64,000 nt of DNA from an uncultured bacterium (GCA_902761145.1 CACWJA010000002.1:253499-317498); one strand, 5' to 3'. Shown: positions 44,304 through 53,757, counted from the first letter of the stretch. Made by a program: numbers and translations. Notes: generated from the letters alone by a model not told the origin.

Positions 44304-46070
44304 CTATAAAGTGCGTTTTTTAGATTCTCTGGTGAAGAACTTGAGGCGATCGCCAATCTGGAGGTCTATTTTGGAAGTGGTTTTTAGGGCTAGGCCACCG
44401 GTCTCGCCAGCAACTAGGTTATCTACGTCCATTTTTTCTTTTTGTACGGATGTGACTTCTGCTTCACCAAGGTACTCTTTGTCACGAACTACGCGAGCGA
44501 GGAACCCTGGTCGCACATCGCCCTTGAGCACTTCTCCGCCAGCGATGATGGATGTTTTTTCTGTGCGAAATACGCCAAGGACTTTCATCTCACCCTTGTC
44601 TTCTTCTACTATCTCGGCATCGAGCAGGCTCTCCATGCCATTTTTGGCGTCATCTAAGAGCTCATAGATTACACGATAGGTGCGAATAGGTACACCGTCG
44701 CGAGCGGCCATTTTGGAAATATTAATAGGTACTGATACGTTAAATCCATAAATTACCGTGTTGCCACCAGCTGCCATATAGACGTCGTTCTCACTGATGT
44801 CGCCTACCCCTGTAGATACTATATTGAGCGTAATCTCACCTTTGGTGTCTATCATTTTGAGACTGTCTACTACAGAGGTAACCGAACCAAGCACATCGCC
44901 TTTGATAATCACATTGAAAGTCTTGGAGTTGTCGGCCACATTCATCATACGAAGTAGATCGCTACTGGTGACATTGGCACTGGCGGACTCGTTTGCGATA
45001 GCCTGAGCATTGAGAAGCGCCATCTTGCGAGCAGTCTTTTCGTCCTTTACTTCCGTAAAGCGATCACCAAAATTAGGTAGTTCTTTAAACCCAGTGATGG
45101 CAACTGGGGTAGATGGCGTAGCCTTACCCTTGGGCTTGCCTTTCCAGTCTAGCATGGTACGAACTTTGCCATAGGTGCTTCCGGCCACCATGAATTCGCC
45201 GGTTTTTAATTCCCCACCAGTAACAAGGAGGTTAACCACCGAACCTTTTCCTACTTCCATGTGGGACTCGATTACCAGCCCTTCGGCAGGAATATCCACA
45301 TCTGCCTTGAGCTCTTCGATATCAGCAGTGAGCAATATCATATCCAGAAGCTTGTCTAGATTTTGATTCATCTTGGCAGAGATAGGCACCATGACTATGT
45401 CACCACCCCATTCTTCTGGTTGAAGGCCGTGCTGGCTGAGATCTGCCATGGTGCGAGGAATATCAGCACCTTCACGATCTATCTTGTTGATGGCTACGAT
45501 GATTTTGGCGTTGGCAGATTTGGCGAAGTTGATAGCTTCTACTGTCTGGGGCTTGACGCCGTCGTCGGCGGCTACTACTATAACCACGATATCTGTAAGC
45601 ATGGCGCCGTGCTGGCGAATAGCTGCAAAGGCTTCGTGCCCTGGTGTGTCTAGAAATGTAATGAGCCTATCGTCGTGCTTTAGCTGATATGCCGAAATAT
45701 GCTGAGTGATACCACCTGCTTCGTCTTCTACTGTTTTCTTATGTAATAAAGTATCCAGAAGTGTGGTCTTGCCGTGATCCACGTGGCCCATCACCGCTAC
45801 TACTGGTGGACGAGTTACGGCTTTATCTGATAGCTCACGATGGAAATCGGATGTCTTAGTGGAAGTGTTTTTTCGCTCTAGTTTGACATTTTTAAGGCCA
45901 AGCTCCTCTATGATGATACTAGCTGTCTCATAGTCTAGACGTTGATTAATAGTGGCCACGATACCATTTTTAAAAAGCGTACCGATGAGCTCTGTCACAG
46001 AAAGGCCAAGTGCAGTAGCTAATTCATCTACCGTGATAGAACCTGCAATCTGAATAGTTTTTTCGTCCAT
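44304..46070 (-). CDS. infB: Translation initiation factor IF-2 (short form)
   Basis: GTPase that brings initiator tRNA to the 30S subunit. An IF2_N helical module ([20 protein letters not shown]) starts the protein. G1 GHVDHGKT is at residues 95-102, then the switch I Thr in [20 protein letters not shown] and NKID. The C-terminal domains end in [16 protein letters not shown]. At 588 residues it lacks the long N-terminal extension of enterobacterial IF2. AAGGAGAG precedes the ATG. Confidence 0.95.
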   Translation of the reverse strand: MDEKTIQIAGSITVDELATALGLSVTELIGTLFKNGIVATINQRLDYETASIIIEELGLKNVKLERKNTSTKTSDFHRELSDKAVTRPPVVAVMGHVDHGKTTLLDTLLHKKTVEDEAGGITQHISAYQLKHDDRLITFLDTPGHEAFAAIRQHGAMLTDIVVIVVAADDGVKPQTVEAINFAKSANAKIIVAINKIDREGADIPRTMADLSQHGLQPEEWGGDIVMVPISAKMNQNLDKLLDMILLTADIEELKADVDIPAEGLVIESHMEVGKGSVVNLLVTGGELKTGEFMVAGSTYGKVRTMLDWKGKPKGKATPSTPVAITGFKELPNFGDRFTEVKDEKTARKMALLNAQAIANESASANVTSSDLLRMMNVADNSKTFNVIIKGDVLGSVTSVVDSLKMIDTKGEITLNIVSTGVGDISENDVYMAAGGNTVIYGFNVSVPINISKMAARDGVPIRTYRVIYELLDDAKNGMESLLDAEIVEEDKGEMKVLGVFRTEKTSIIAGGEVLKGDVRPGFLARVVRDKEYLGEAEVTSVQKEKMDVDNLVAGETGGLALKTTSKIDLQIGDRLKFFTRESKKRTL

Positions 46071-46163
46071 AACTCTCCTTTCTGTTTTAGAATGAATAAA
46101 TTATTCCTTTAATTTTATCATATTTTGAGAAAATATGCTATAATGAGGGTACGTTCTTTATTT

Positions 46164-46238
46164 TCCCGGGTAGCTCAATGGTGGAGCAAGAAGCTGTTAA
46201 CTTCGAGGTTGCTGGTTCGAGTCCAGTCCCGGGAGCCA
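46164..46238 (+). tRNA. tRNA-Asn (anticodon GTT)
   Basis: Acceptor TCCCGGG with CCCGGGA, discriminator G and encoded CCA. D-arm TAGCTCAATGGTGGAGCA, anticodon loop CTGTTAA (GTT), T-arm GCTGGTTCGAGTCCAGT. Extended -10 TGCTATAAT about 20 nt upstream. Confidence 0.93.
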
Positions 46239-46592
46239 AATTGGACGTACAACCCCCCTTGTACGTCCAATTTTGTTATGGCTATCAGTAGTAGGGGCGT
46301 CCAAAATGGTTGATTTAATAGGGGTAAAATATAAAAATTTGAAAGGTTCTAGTAACTCAAAACTGAGCTTTTTTTGGCTAATTTTTAAGTTCGAAACTAG
46401 CAAACGCAAAATTTGGTTTTTTACGGCAGGTTTAGAACTTTTGAATAATTTTTCGGCATTGCTAGCTAGCTTTAACAGATGAATAGCAGTCATTTCTGAA
46501 CCTTTAAAATTCTGCGCGAGCGCAACTAGTTCATCATCGATTTCATCCATTCGCTTTTCCGTCTTTTGGACTAATTCGTCATATTTGTCCAC
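46197..46592 (-). pseudogene. Remnant of a serine recombinase C-terminus at tRNA-Asn
   Basis: 131-codon frame. The first 90 codons (KTEKRMDEIDDELVALAQ, AEKLFKSSKPAVKNQILRLL, SNLKISQKKLSFELLEPF) match the coiled-coil and C-terminal end of large serine recombinases. The resolvase and zinc-ribbon domains are missing. The remaining codons read through the tRNA terminator and the antisense of the tRNA (GLDSNQQPRS), a well-known artefact and not protein. It looks like the relic of an integrated element beside its tRNA target. Confidence 0.6.
46238..46275 (+). terminator. tRNA-Asn terminator
   Basis: 15-bp stem AAATTGGACGTACAA/TTGTACGTCCAATTT with loop CCCCCC and T residues; it begins on the last base of the CCA. 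Confidence 0.88.
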
Positions 46593-46662
46593 AGTAATAC
46601 ACCGTCCGTGATAAATTGGGCGGTGTTTACTTATTTAGCACAGAAGTCCTTTATTGATATTT

Positions 46663-47640
46663 CTACAACTTTTCAACAGTCGAAAAAGAATAGATGCCGT
46701 CGGAGTTCTTTTTAAATATAAAGCGATAAGGCTGCAAGGCTTCGTAGTCTTCTACTGTTAATCCAAGCCCATTCCAGTCTATATTATCCTGATCAATGGT
46801 CTTATACAATTCTCCCCTTTCAACGTCGGAGTAAAGCTCGCCAGCACTATCTGCACATACATCAAAGGATCCCGCATTAATGTCAACGTAGGCATAATCC
46901 TGGTTATTACCAATATTTGCTATTCTGCCAACAACATAACCCGAGCAAAGTCCTCCTCTCCCCCCCATAATATGATAATAGTAGGCATCTAAATTTGAGC
47001 CGTATGCAAAATCGCCAACATCAGCGCTAGATGTGCCATTAATCTTTGGCATGCTTTCTCCCCATAAACTACTGTGGTCGCTATTTGCTTTGTCGTAAGA
47101 AATGCAATCCATATTGGTGTTGCCAAAATCTATATTGGAGGCTTGTTGGCCGAGTGCCGAAACAATATCATCTTTCACGCCATCAGTCCATTGGTAATTA
47201 CAGTATTTCTCTTTATCTAATACAGTAGTTTCTAGAGTTATATACACTTTTGAGGAATCATCCAATTCATTCGTAACTAGCCGTGTGATTGGCATATAGC
47301 TACTGAGGACTATGAAACTCCTAGAATTACTATCGTAATAATCTCTTATAGATAAGCCGTTGCGGGATCCTAATAGGCGAAGAGTTTTGGCTCTTAAATC
47401 GTTAGTCTCATAAGCATTTAGAGCTTGGTCGCTAGGTTCATTATTTGTTGTTTGTGAGTTGCTATTGGAAGTTTCAACAGGTCCTTCGCCTGTATTCATT
47501 TTCATCATCCCGTAGACACCGAAGCCAATACCACATACAGCCACAACAGAAGCGACTACAGTAGCAGCAACTAAACCTTTTCCTTTTCCCTGTTTGCTTT
47601 GGTCGCTCAAGGGTGTTGCGACTGGTGCATTTGGCTCCAT
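46663..47640 (-). CDS. Membrane-anchored hypothetical protein A
   Basis: 325 residues; AAAAGGAG precedes the ATG. A short cytoplasmic N-terminus rich in Lys/Gly/Gln is followed by a membrane helix ending in VVAVCGIGFGVYGMM, identical over these 15 residues to the protein at 53758-54522. A low-complexity Asn/Ser/Thr linker and an outer domain of about 220 residues with six cysteines follow; no family is recognised. The two genes also share a 5' leader (TATAATAG ... AACATAAGTATTT). They look like paralogs with swapped ectodomains. Confidence 0.65.
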   Translation of the reverse strand: MEPNAPVATPLSDQSKQGKGKGLVAATVVASVVAVCGIGFGVYGMMKMNTGEGPVETSNSNSQTTNNEPSDQALNAYETNDLRAKTLRLLGSRNGLSIRDYYDSNSRSFIVLSSYMPITRLVTNELDDSSKVYITLETTVLDKEKYCNYQWTDGVKDDIVSALGQQASNIDFGNTNMDCISYDKANSDHSSLWGESMPKINGTSSADVGDFAYGSNLDAYYYHIMGGRGGLCSGYVVGRIANIGNNQDYAYVDINAGSFDVCADSAGELYSDVERGELYKTIDQDNIDWNGLGLTVEDYEALQPYRFIFKKNSDGIYSFSTVEKL

Positions 47641-47870
47641 AATACTCCTTTTGCTAAAATACTTATGTTAACTATTATATCACATACTCAAGTTCATTGA
47701 TGCGACTATTCTGGTAGATTTTGACGGATAAATTCGGCGAGAAGATTACCATAGACTTGGCCATAATTATAGCAAGCCATTCTAAAACCCGCTATATGGG
47801 GAGCCAGAATTAGGTACGCAACCCTTAAAGTGCCTAATTTTTATGGAAATTACATCGAATTAAGTATTTA

Positions 47871-48359
47871 TTAGCCGCCGAGAATGCCTTTAAATAATCC
47901 CAGTGCAACTGCGAGCATAATAAGCCCAGCTACCAATATTCCGGACATGATAGCAATCATGGTTTTCTTGAAATCAAGTTTCAGAATGCTAGCAGCCAAG
48001 GTGCCTGTCCAGGCGCCTGTGCCAGGAATAGGTATGGCTACAAACAAGAACAAAGCAAAGAAGGTACCATAGCTTCCTGCTTTTTTGAGAAGCTTATTTC
48101 CCGCCTTTTCTCCTTTTTTGAGACAAAAATTGCAAAACTGCCTGAGGGGCTTCCATTTTTTCTTGCTACCCCATTCCAGGAATTTACGTGCAAAAAAATA
48201 GATAAATGGAACCGGGATAAGATTGCCGATAATGGCTATTATCAATACTTGCCATTCTTCAAGCCCAAAATCAAAGCCTATACCTATAGGAACAGCGCCG
48301 CGAAGCTCTATTAGCGGGATCATGGATATAATAAGAACCAGTAAAACTTTCCAAAACAT
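47871..48359 (-). CDS. Small multidrug-export family membrane protein
   Basis: 162 residues of the Sm_multidrug_ex family (PF06695, DedA-like). IPLIELRGAVPIGIGF and AIPIPGTGAWTGTLAASILK are re-entrant loop motifs, with four to five hydrophobic segments and a basic cytoplasmic loop (KKKWKPLRQFC) between. The transport role of the family is poorly proven. TAGAAT lies 6 nt before the ATG, so the mRNA is probably leaderless. Confidence 0.8.
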   Translation of the reverse strand: MFWKVLLVLIISMIPLIELRGAVPIGIGFDFGLEEWQVLIIAIIGNLIPVPFIYFFARKFLEWGSKKKWKPLRQFCNFCLKKGEKAGNKLLKKAGSYGTFFALFLFVAIPIPGTGAWTGTLAASILKLDFKKTMIAIMSGILVAGLIMLAVALGLFKGILGG

Positions 48360-48389
48360 ATTGTTATTCTACCATATTTTGCTATTGGT

Positions 48390-48620
48390 TTATATATCCT
48401 GCAATTCAAAACGGTATTTTTGTGAGATGTCTGGATATTTGGAGTGATCTACTTCTGATATAAATTCGTCGTATGGCCTACACCATAGCTTTCCGTCACC
48501 ATACAGTGCACGGTATAACACCATTTTGTCTGTGGTCCCACTATGAAAAGCGATGTCTTCTACTAGGTACGATTTACCTTTGAAATGTTTGTATATCCTA
48601 TGGACTTCGACGTCTCTCAT
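48390..48620 (-). CDS. DUF1653 protein
   Basis: 76 residues following the DUF1653 pattern: VHRIYKHFKGKSYLVEDIA, VLYRALYGDGKLWCRP, YRFELQDI. The family is a small beta-rich protein of unknown function. The start overlaps the ligase stop by 4 nt, so it is translated from the same mRNA. Confidence 0.8.
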   Translation of the reverse strand: MRDVEVHRIYKHFKGKSYLVEDIAFHSGTTDKMVLYRALYGDGKLWCRPYDEFISEVDHSKYPDISQKYRFELQDI

Positions 48621-50338
48621 TTTTTTGATTTTTCTTCCTCTTCGAGCTCCCTGAAAGCAACTTTGCCTACTTTGGTCTGAGGAAGCTTATCACGGAATTC
48701 ATACGCTACCGGTAATGCATAGATAGGAACGTTGCGTTCTAGAAGTTCGCGTATTTCACGTTCGATCTTTTTCCCTGCTTTGTACCCTGGCTTTAGCACT
48801 ATGAAGGCTTTAGGAACTTGACCTTTATAGTGATGGTCTATACCGATGACTGTAGATGTAAGTACGCCCTCATGCGAATTGATGATAGATTCTAAGTGTG
48901 TTGGATAAATATTGTACCCTGAAGAAATAATAATACGCTTGAGCCTTTGAGCAAAGTAGATGAATCCGTCCTTACCCAGGTATCCGATATCACCGGTATG
49001 CAGCCACAGTTTGCCGTCTGGATGGACACGAAGAGCCTGTGCAGTTTCGGCGTCGTCACCCAAATATCCCATCATCACTAGTGGTCCGGAAATACATATT
49101 TCGCCCTCTTTTCCAATTGGTACTTCATCGAAAGTATCATTCTTTACTATCTTGAAAGAAATATCTGGGAGCGGAGCGCCTACGATGCCATCAGAAAAAG
49201 CATCTTCTGGAGATAAACATACTGCACCGGAACCTTCGGTAAGACCATAACCTACGCGTATTTTGGCATTAGAGCCATGTGCGGTCAAATATTCATTAAC
49301 TTTATCTCGTAAAGTTTGGTTGAGTGCGTCACCGCCGCATATAACTGCCGTGACGGACTTAAGATCATCGTTCTTGAGCTTTGTATTGATTAAGGCCTCG
49401 AACAATGTGGGTACCCCCACGATAAAGTTTGGCTCGTTTCTCTTGATAATATCGGCAAATTGTTTATGTGAAAAGGCCGGGATTAGAATGCAGCCCATAC
49501 CCTTACATAATGGAGTATGGATACACACGCCTAAGCCAAAGCAATGGAATAGTGGAAGAATCGATAGCACCGTGGCGCCTGGTACAATTTGTTTGATCAT
49601 AGTGCCATCGCAGATAGATTCGGCATTGATATTAAGATTGGACAACATGACAGCCTTAGGAGCACCGGTAGTACCGCCCGAATACATGATGACTGCTAAA
49701 TCATCACCACCACGCTCCTCATGGTAATTACCCTGATAAAAGTATGAGTTAGCAATAAAATCTTCCCATAGTACTACTCTATTATCATTTGACGGCAAGC
49801 GAACTTTTTTGACATGTAGAGTATTGTAGAGTTTTTTCTTCAAGAACCCAAGTCCATCGCTGGGCCGCACTACAACAATGCGCTCTAGGCCGGCTGTATC
49901 GCGAAGGCGATAGATCTTATCAAAGACAGCATCAATTACTAGTACATATTTGGACTCGGCAACTTTTATGTAGTACTCTAGTTCTTTTTCAGATGACAAT
50001 GGGTGTACCATATTACAAATAGCCCCTACCATATTGACAGCATATACCATCGTAATGCCCTCTGGGGTATTCGGCATACAAATAGTCACACGGTCACCTT
50101 CTTTAACTCCGTAATTTTTTAGGGCACGTGCGGTTTTTTCTATCTTTTTGACGAAGTTTTTGTAAGTGACTCTGTGTCCATAGTAGATATATGCTGTATT
50201 GTCCGGCCATTTTTCGGCAGACTGAATTACCATATCTACCATTGAGCAATCTGGATACTCAATATTTTTAGGAATATTTTCTTCGTCGTAGTATTTAAAC
50301 CACGGATATTTATCATGTTCTTTCTTGTTCGATTTCAC
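48617..50338 (-). CDS. Long-chain acyl-CoA synthetase-like AMP-binding enzyme
   Basis: 573 residues of the ANL superfamily. The A3 motif is MYSGGTTGAPKAVMLS (YSG instead of YTSG). RVGYGLTEGSG is A5, LHTGDIGYLGKDGFIYFAQR is A7/A8, and the catalytic Lys is in the end segment TKVGKVAFREL. It would activate a fatty acid, plausibly scavenged from the host (inference). Start is GTG with AAGGAGA 7 nt upstream. It is co-transcribed with the DUF1653 gene. Confidence 0.85.
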   Translation of the reverse strand: MKSNKKEHDKYPWFKYYDEENIPKNIEYPDCSMVDMVIQSAEKWPDNTAYIYYGHRVTYKNFVKKIEKTARALKNYGVKEGDRVTICMPNTPEGITMVYAVNMVGAICNMVHPLSSEKELEYYIKVAESKYVLVIDAVFDKIYRLRDTAGLERIVVVRPSDGLGFLKKKLYNTLHVKKVRLPSNDNRVVLWEDFIANSYFYQGNYHEERGGDDLAVIMYSGGTTGAPKAVMLSNLNINAESICDGTMIKQIVPGATVLSILPLFHCFGLGVCIHTPLCKGMGCILIPAFSHKQFADIIKRNEPNFIVGVPTLFEALINTKLKNDDLKSVTAVICGGDALNQTLRDKVNEYLTAHGSNAKIRVGYGLTEGSGAVCLSPEDAFSDGIVGAPLPDISFKIVKNDTFDEVPIGKEGEICISGPLVMMGYLGDDAETAQALRVHPDGKLWLHTGDIGYLGKDGFIYFAQRLKRIIISSGYNIYPTHLESIINSHEGVLTSTVIGIDHHYKGQVPKAFIVLKPGYKAGKKIEREIRELLERNVPIYALPVAYEFRDKLPQTKVGKVAFRELEEEEKSKK

Positions 50339-50378
50339 AAAGGTCTCCTTGTAGTTTGCTTAATTATATCATAAGCAC

Positions 50379-50410
50379 AAAATAAAGCAGGGATTTTCCT
50401 GCTTTATTTT
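50379..50410 (-). terminator. rpsA terminator
   Basis: Stem AAAATAAAGCAGG/CCTGCTTTATTTT immediately after the stop codon on the minus strand. T/A-rich on both sides. Confidence 0.85.
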
Positions 50411-51478
50411 TTATTTTTTGATGGCTAGTGAAATCTTACGGTTCTCTTTGTCTATGTCGATAATCTTGAAGTTTTTTCGTTCATTTAGAGTAAAGATTTT
50501 CTCTGGATCAACATCGGAACCTTCTCCTAGCTCAGAAACATGCACCAAAGCCTCTACTGCTGGGGAAATCTGAACAAAAGCTCCAAATGGCGTAATGCGG
50601 GTAATAGTGCCCTCTACGACGGCACCTTTCTTCAGATTTGCGACTTCCGACAACCATGGATCCTCAGAAAGTTGCTTCATAGATAGAGACAAGCGCTCTT
50701 TGTCTATGGCGATAATTTTTGCTTCCACCATATCACCGACTTTAACAAATTCTGCTGGTGCGCCTACGCGCTCCCATGATATTTCAGAAATATGCACTAA
50801 GCCTTCAATCCCGTCAATGTTTACGAAGACGCCGAAATCTACTACACCTGTAACTACGCCTTTAATAACATCTCCGACCTTGAGCTCAGCAAACCGTGCA
50901 GCCAAGCCGTCACGGACTGCTTCTTTTTCTGAGAAGATGAGCTTGTTGTCTTTCTTGTTTGCATCCAAAATGCGAGCCTTGATAGTCTTGCCCACAAGCG
51001 AATTTAATCTTTGCAATATTTCGTCCTTATCTGAAGAGCCTACGCGTGGATAGTGCTCTGCTGATAATTGTGACACTGGTAAGAATCCGCGTATTCCTTC
51101 GTATTCTACCAGCAAACCGCCACGATTGGCGTCAAATGGCACTACATCTACAGTAGTAGCATCATCTAGCTTGGCTAGTATTTCATCCCAGCTCTTATCT
51201 TTAACTGCCTTGCGCATAGATAGTAAAGTATAGCCATCCTTCATTTCTGTTTCGATTACAGATGCTGTCACCTCATCCCCTGCCTTAAGATTGCGTGAAA
51301 AGGCGGCTTCACGACGAGGAACGAAGCCTACGCCTTGTGCACCGAGATCGATCAAGATCTCGTGTTTTTTGACGGATAAGATTGTACCTTTTACGGTATC
51401 TCCCGCAACGATTTTCTTGGATGCTGCTTCATTAGCCTCTAGAAGCTCATCCATAGTGAGTTTTTTGGCATTTGCCAT
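50411..51478 (-). CDS. rpsA: Ribosomal protein S1-like RNA-binding protein
   Basis: 355 residues with four S1 domains. The first has GDTVKGTILSVKKHEILIDL. The second is divergent around PFDANRGGLLVEYEGIRGFL. The third is canonical, GDVIKGVVTGVVDFGVFVNI. The fourth has AVVEGTITRITPFGAFVQI. Four domains is the number seen in Gram-positive homologs. A stem-loop lies in its leader. S1 is of interest here because many mRNAs of this organism appear leaderless and would not need it for initiation. Confidence 0.9.
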   Translation of the reverse strand: MANAKKLTMDELLEANEAASKKIVAGDTVKGTILSVKKHEILIDLGAQGVGFVPRREAAFSRNLKAGDEVTASVIETEMKDGYTLLSMRKAVKDKSWDEILAKLDDATTVDVVPFDANRGGLLVEYEGIRGFLPVSQLSAEHYPRVGSSDKDEILQRLNSLVGKTIKARILDANKKDNKLIFSEKEAVRDGLAARFAELKVGDVIKGVVTGVVDFGVFVNIDGIEGLVHISEISWERVGAPAEFVKVGDMVEAKIIAIDKERLSLSMKQLSEDPWLSEVANLKKGAVVEGTITRITPFGAFVQISPAVEALVHVSELGEGSDVDPEKIFTLNERKNFKIIDIDKENRKISLAIKK

Positions 51479-51498
51479 GTAATTATTTTCCTTTCTTT

Positions 51499-51543
51499 AG
51501 GCCCATTCATCAGCACCTGCAAGCGATGCTCATGAATGAGCCT
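51499..51543 (-). promoter_or_regulatory. Stem-loop in rpsA leader
   Basis: AGGCCCATTCAT (51499-51510) pairs with ATGAATGAGCCT (51532-51543), with inner AGCA/TGCT. It lies between the -10 box (51556-51561, minus strand) and the Shine-Dalgarno sequence. S1 autoregulation through such a leader is known in other bacteria; here it is inferred. Confidence 0.5.
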
Positions 51544-51590
51544 AATATTACCTGTATTATAACAAAAGTACATGATATAATCAAGGTATT

Positions 51591-52361
51591 ATGTATTTAG
51601 CTATAGATATAGGAGCCACCAAAACGCTAATTGCATTATTCTCTCGGCGTGGGCGGGTGGTGCGTAGGATAAAATTCCCCACCTCACAAGGTTCAAAAAC
51701 TTTTATAAACACTTTAGTGGATAAGCTAGGTTCTTTTCGTAAGTACAGAGTAAATGGTATAGTCGTAGCGATTCCTGGTATTGTACAAAAAAATTATTCA
51801 GTCCGGTTTGGCAATCGCGAATGGGGCGATATAGACATATATACCCCTATAAAATCTTTGTTCGACTGTCCTATTTATTTTGAGAACGACGCAAATTTGG
51901 CCACCATATACGAGGCCCATGGCCTGCCTGGACGTACAGTATTCCTTACTTTTTCGACTGGAATCGGTGGAGGCATCGCAGAAAAGGACCGCATAGTGAA
52001 CAGTGCGGATTTTGAGCCTGGACATTGGATGTACCACTATGATGACAAGACTGCCGAATGGGAAGACATTGCCGCAGCCAGTGCCATTGGGAAGAAATAC
52101 CATATCGATGCAGCTACGAGCCTGCGAGGTAAGAAAGTCATGCAAGACATAGCGGCACGTATGTACCTGGGGTTGCCAGATATCGTAGCGAAATACCATC
52201 CCGATACGATTATTCTGGGCGGTCCGATGGGTAAGATATTTAGGCTTTACTGCAGATACATCCCAAAGATATCTGGAGCAAAATATCGTAGACCGAAACG
52301 TCCACTAGAATCGGTGATATATGGGTGTTATATATATGCCAGGCAGCAGGAGCAGAAGTAA
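51591..52361 (+). CDS. ROK-family sugar kinase-like protein
   Basis: 256 residues. Phosphate-binding loops AIDIGATKTLIALF and TFSTGIGGGIAE, the catalytic Asp in YFENDANLATIYEA, and EPGHWMYHY in place of the ROK ExGH motif. The zinc-binding CxCGxxGC segment is missing and the protein is about 50 residues short, as in small glucokinase-like ROKs. Substrate unknown, probably a hexose. TATAAT is 9 nt before the ATG, leaving at most a few leader bases. Confidence 0.78.
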   Translation: MYLAIDIGATKTLIALFSRRGRVVRRIKFPTSQGSKTFINTLVDKLGSFRKYRVNGIVVAIPGIVQKNYSVRFGNREWGDIDIYTPIKSLFDCPIYFENDANLATIYEAHGLPGRTVFLTFSTGIGGGIAEKDRIVNSADFEPGHWMYHYDDKTAEWEDIAAASAIGKKYHIDAATSLRGKKVMQDIAARMYLGLPDIVAKYHPDTIILGGPMGKIFRLYCRYIPKISGAKYRRPKRPLESVIYGCYIYARQQEQK

Positions 52362-52370
52362 TTCCCTATT

Positions 52371-52772
52371 ATGAATGATGATCTTTTACTGCGTATCCAA
52401 AAAGATTATCCAGAATATAAGCTCAAAAGTGGCAAGAAGTATGCTTTTCGACCGCCTAAGACTATCATTCTGGGGCCCCCAGAGCCTTTTTCAGAGCTGT
52501 TGCTCTTGCATGAGTTGTCACATGCTATTTTAGGCCACAAGACGTTTGGGTTAGACGTGGAACGCCTCAGGATGGAAAGCGAGGCCTGGGACAAAGCTCG
52601 CGAACTAGCCGATAAGTACAATGTAGGGATTAATGAAGATTTAATTCAAGACGAGCTAGATACCTATAGAGATTGGCTGCACACACGATCAAAATGCAAG
52701 AAATGTGGCCTTACCTGCTATCAAACCTCTGATGGCGTTTACCACTGTCCCAGATGCGAGAATTTTACATGA
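52371..52772 (+). CDS. ImmA/IrrE-like metallopeptidase with zinc ribbon
   Basis: 133 residues. HELSHAILGH gives the HExxH zinc site and MESEAWDKA a third acidic ligand one helix later. The C-terminus has CKKCGLTC...YHCPRC, a zinc ribbon. IrrE-type proteases cut repressors after stress or mobile-element signals. No HTH partner gene is next to it. It follows the ROK gene by 9 nt, without a clear ribosome-binding site. Confidence 0.72.
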   Translation: MNDDLLLRIQKDYPEYKLKSGKKYAFRPPKTIILGPPEPFSELLLLHELSHAILGHKTFGLDVERLRMESEAWDKARELADKYNVGINEDLIQDELDTYRDWLHTRSKCKKCGLTCYQTSDGVYHCPRCENFT

Positions 52773-52807
52773 TATAAAGAATAGCCTCGGATTTAAACTT
52801 TTACCAC

Positions 52808-52842
52808 AAAAAAATCAACCCCTATCAGCTAGAGGTTGATTT
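52808..52842 (-). terminator. Terminator of the KGG gene
   Basis: Minus strand AAATCAACC ... GGTTGATTT followed by TTTT, starting 9 nt after the stop. Confidence 0.85.
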
Positions 52843-52850
52843 CCATATTA

Positions 52851-53054
52851 TTAGGCAGCTTTTTTGGCTGGGCCACGACGGGAGATACGGCCACCTTTAG
52901 CGCCAGCTATACGAGCTAGAGCAGGGTTAGCGGCGAATCCGCCGGTATGACCATTTTGGCCACCTTTTTTACCAATACGGGCGTAAAATTCTTTACCGTA
53001 TTTAGCTTTGTTGGTAGCAGCAGCTTTCATGCCGCCAGCTTTAGTTCCGGACAT
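52851..53054 (-). CDS. KGG-repeat stress protein
   Basis: 67 basic residues with two KGG motifs (FYARIGKKGGQNGHTGGFA and RIAGAKGGRISRRG), the stress-induced acidophilic repeat family related to GsiB/YciG. Probably a small nucleic-acid-associated or hydrophilin-like protein. AAAGGAG precedes the ATG. Confidence 0.8.
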   Translation of the reverse strand: MSGTKAGGMKAAATNKAKYGKEFYARIGKKGGQNGHTGGFAANPALARIAGAKGGRISRRGPAKKAA

Positions 53055-53244
53055 AGAACTCCTTTTCTGCCCACCATATTTCTTAAATTATTGATAATAC
53101 ACCACCCTTTTAGAGTGAATATGTTCATTATATCATACTGCTTAACTTTTGTCAATATGCTTTTTCTTAAAATTGTGTTGTAATTTATTTAAAGAATCCG
53201 AACATTACTAGCGAAATTTATGCACAGAATGTGGAAAAATAGTA

Positions 53245-53273
53245 TTGACATTATGCATTTTGTGAGATAAAAT
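53245..53273 (+). promoter_or_regulatory. Promoter of candidate small RNA
   Basis: TTGACA (53245-53250), 17-nt spacer, TAAAAT (53268-53273). No protein gene follows before a terminator. Confidence 0.75.
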
Positions 53274-53280
53274 TGGGGTA

Positions 53281-53363
53281 GTTTTAAGTAGATTACAACT
53301 GCGAGGCTACTTAAAATTCATGTATGACCTGGAAAATTAGCCCTTCGGGGCTAATTTTCTTTC
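53281..53363 (+). ncRNA. Candidate small RNA, about 83 nt
   Basis: Bounded by a consensus promoter and a clean terminator. First hairpin TTTTAAGTAG/CTACTTAAAA, a single-stranded stretch CATGTATGACCTGG, then the terminator GAAAATTAGCCC-TTCG-GGGCTAATTTTC. The only internal frame is six codons. It lies upstream of two tRNA genes. Confidence 0.65.
53332..53363 (+). terminator. Terminator of the candidate small RNA
   Basis: 12-bp stem with TTCG tetraloop and T-rich tail. Confidence 0.88.
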
Positions 53364-53408
53364 TGATGAGATTGACTTTTACAGGATTTTAATATAAAAT
53401 GTTGGTAC

Positions 53409-53485
53409 GGGGTAATAGCTCAGTTGATTAGAGCGCTGCCTTTGCAAGGCAGAGGTCCAGGGTTTGAGTCCCTGTTACTCCACCA
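53409..53485 (+). tRNA. tRNA-Ala (anticodon TGC)
   Basis: Acceptor GGGGTAA/TTACTCC with A and CCA. Anticodon stem CTGCC/GGCAG encloses TTTGCAA. T-arm CAGGGTTTGAGTCCCTG. TTGACT and TATAAA upstream at about 53383-53400. Confidence 0.94.
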
Positions 53486-53490
53486 TGACT

Positions 53491-53567
53491 GGGGATATAG
53501 CTCAGCTGGTTAGAGCGCGTCACTGATAATGACGAGGTCTGTGGTTCAAGTCCACATATCCCCACCA
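53491..53567 (+). tRNA. tRNA-Ile (anticodon GAT)
   Basis: Acceptor GGGGATA/TATCCCC with A and CCA. Anticodon stem GTCAC/ATGAC region encloses TGATAA (GAT). It follows tRNA-Ala by 5 nt. In most bacteria this pair sits in the 16S-23S spacer; here it is 10 kb away from the 16S gene. Confidence 0.94.
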
Positions 53568-53580
53568 GATTATATATGGG

Positions 53581-53601
53581 TCGGCATTTGGCCGATTTTT
53601 T
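53581..53601 (+). terminator. Terminator of tRNA-Ala/tRNA-Ile
   Basis: TCGGC-ATTTG-GCCGA followed by TTTTTT. Confidence 0.85.
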
Positions 53602-53757
53602 AGTGGTAGATTTCTGGTTAAGTACTTTGCAAGTTCTAGGGTGTTATTTTACACCGATATTGCACGAAAAATGGGGTAAAAATTACTGTTTTACCCCTAT
53701 AGAATCGTCTGTTAACACCATAAACAATTTGGCTTAACTAGCTTAGATATTTGGTAA

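Noticed and set aside
46197..46310. C-terminal extension of the recombinase frame ending GLDSNQQPRS
   Set aside because: This is the antisense translation of tRNA-Asn and its terminator, a known annotation artefact.
47690..47790. Short minus-strand frame NYGQVYGNLLAEFIRQN upstream of the export-family gene
   Set aside because: Only about 24 codons, no ribosome-binding site and no family recognised; at most a gene fragment.
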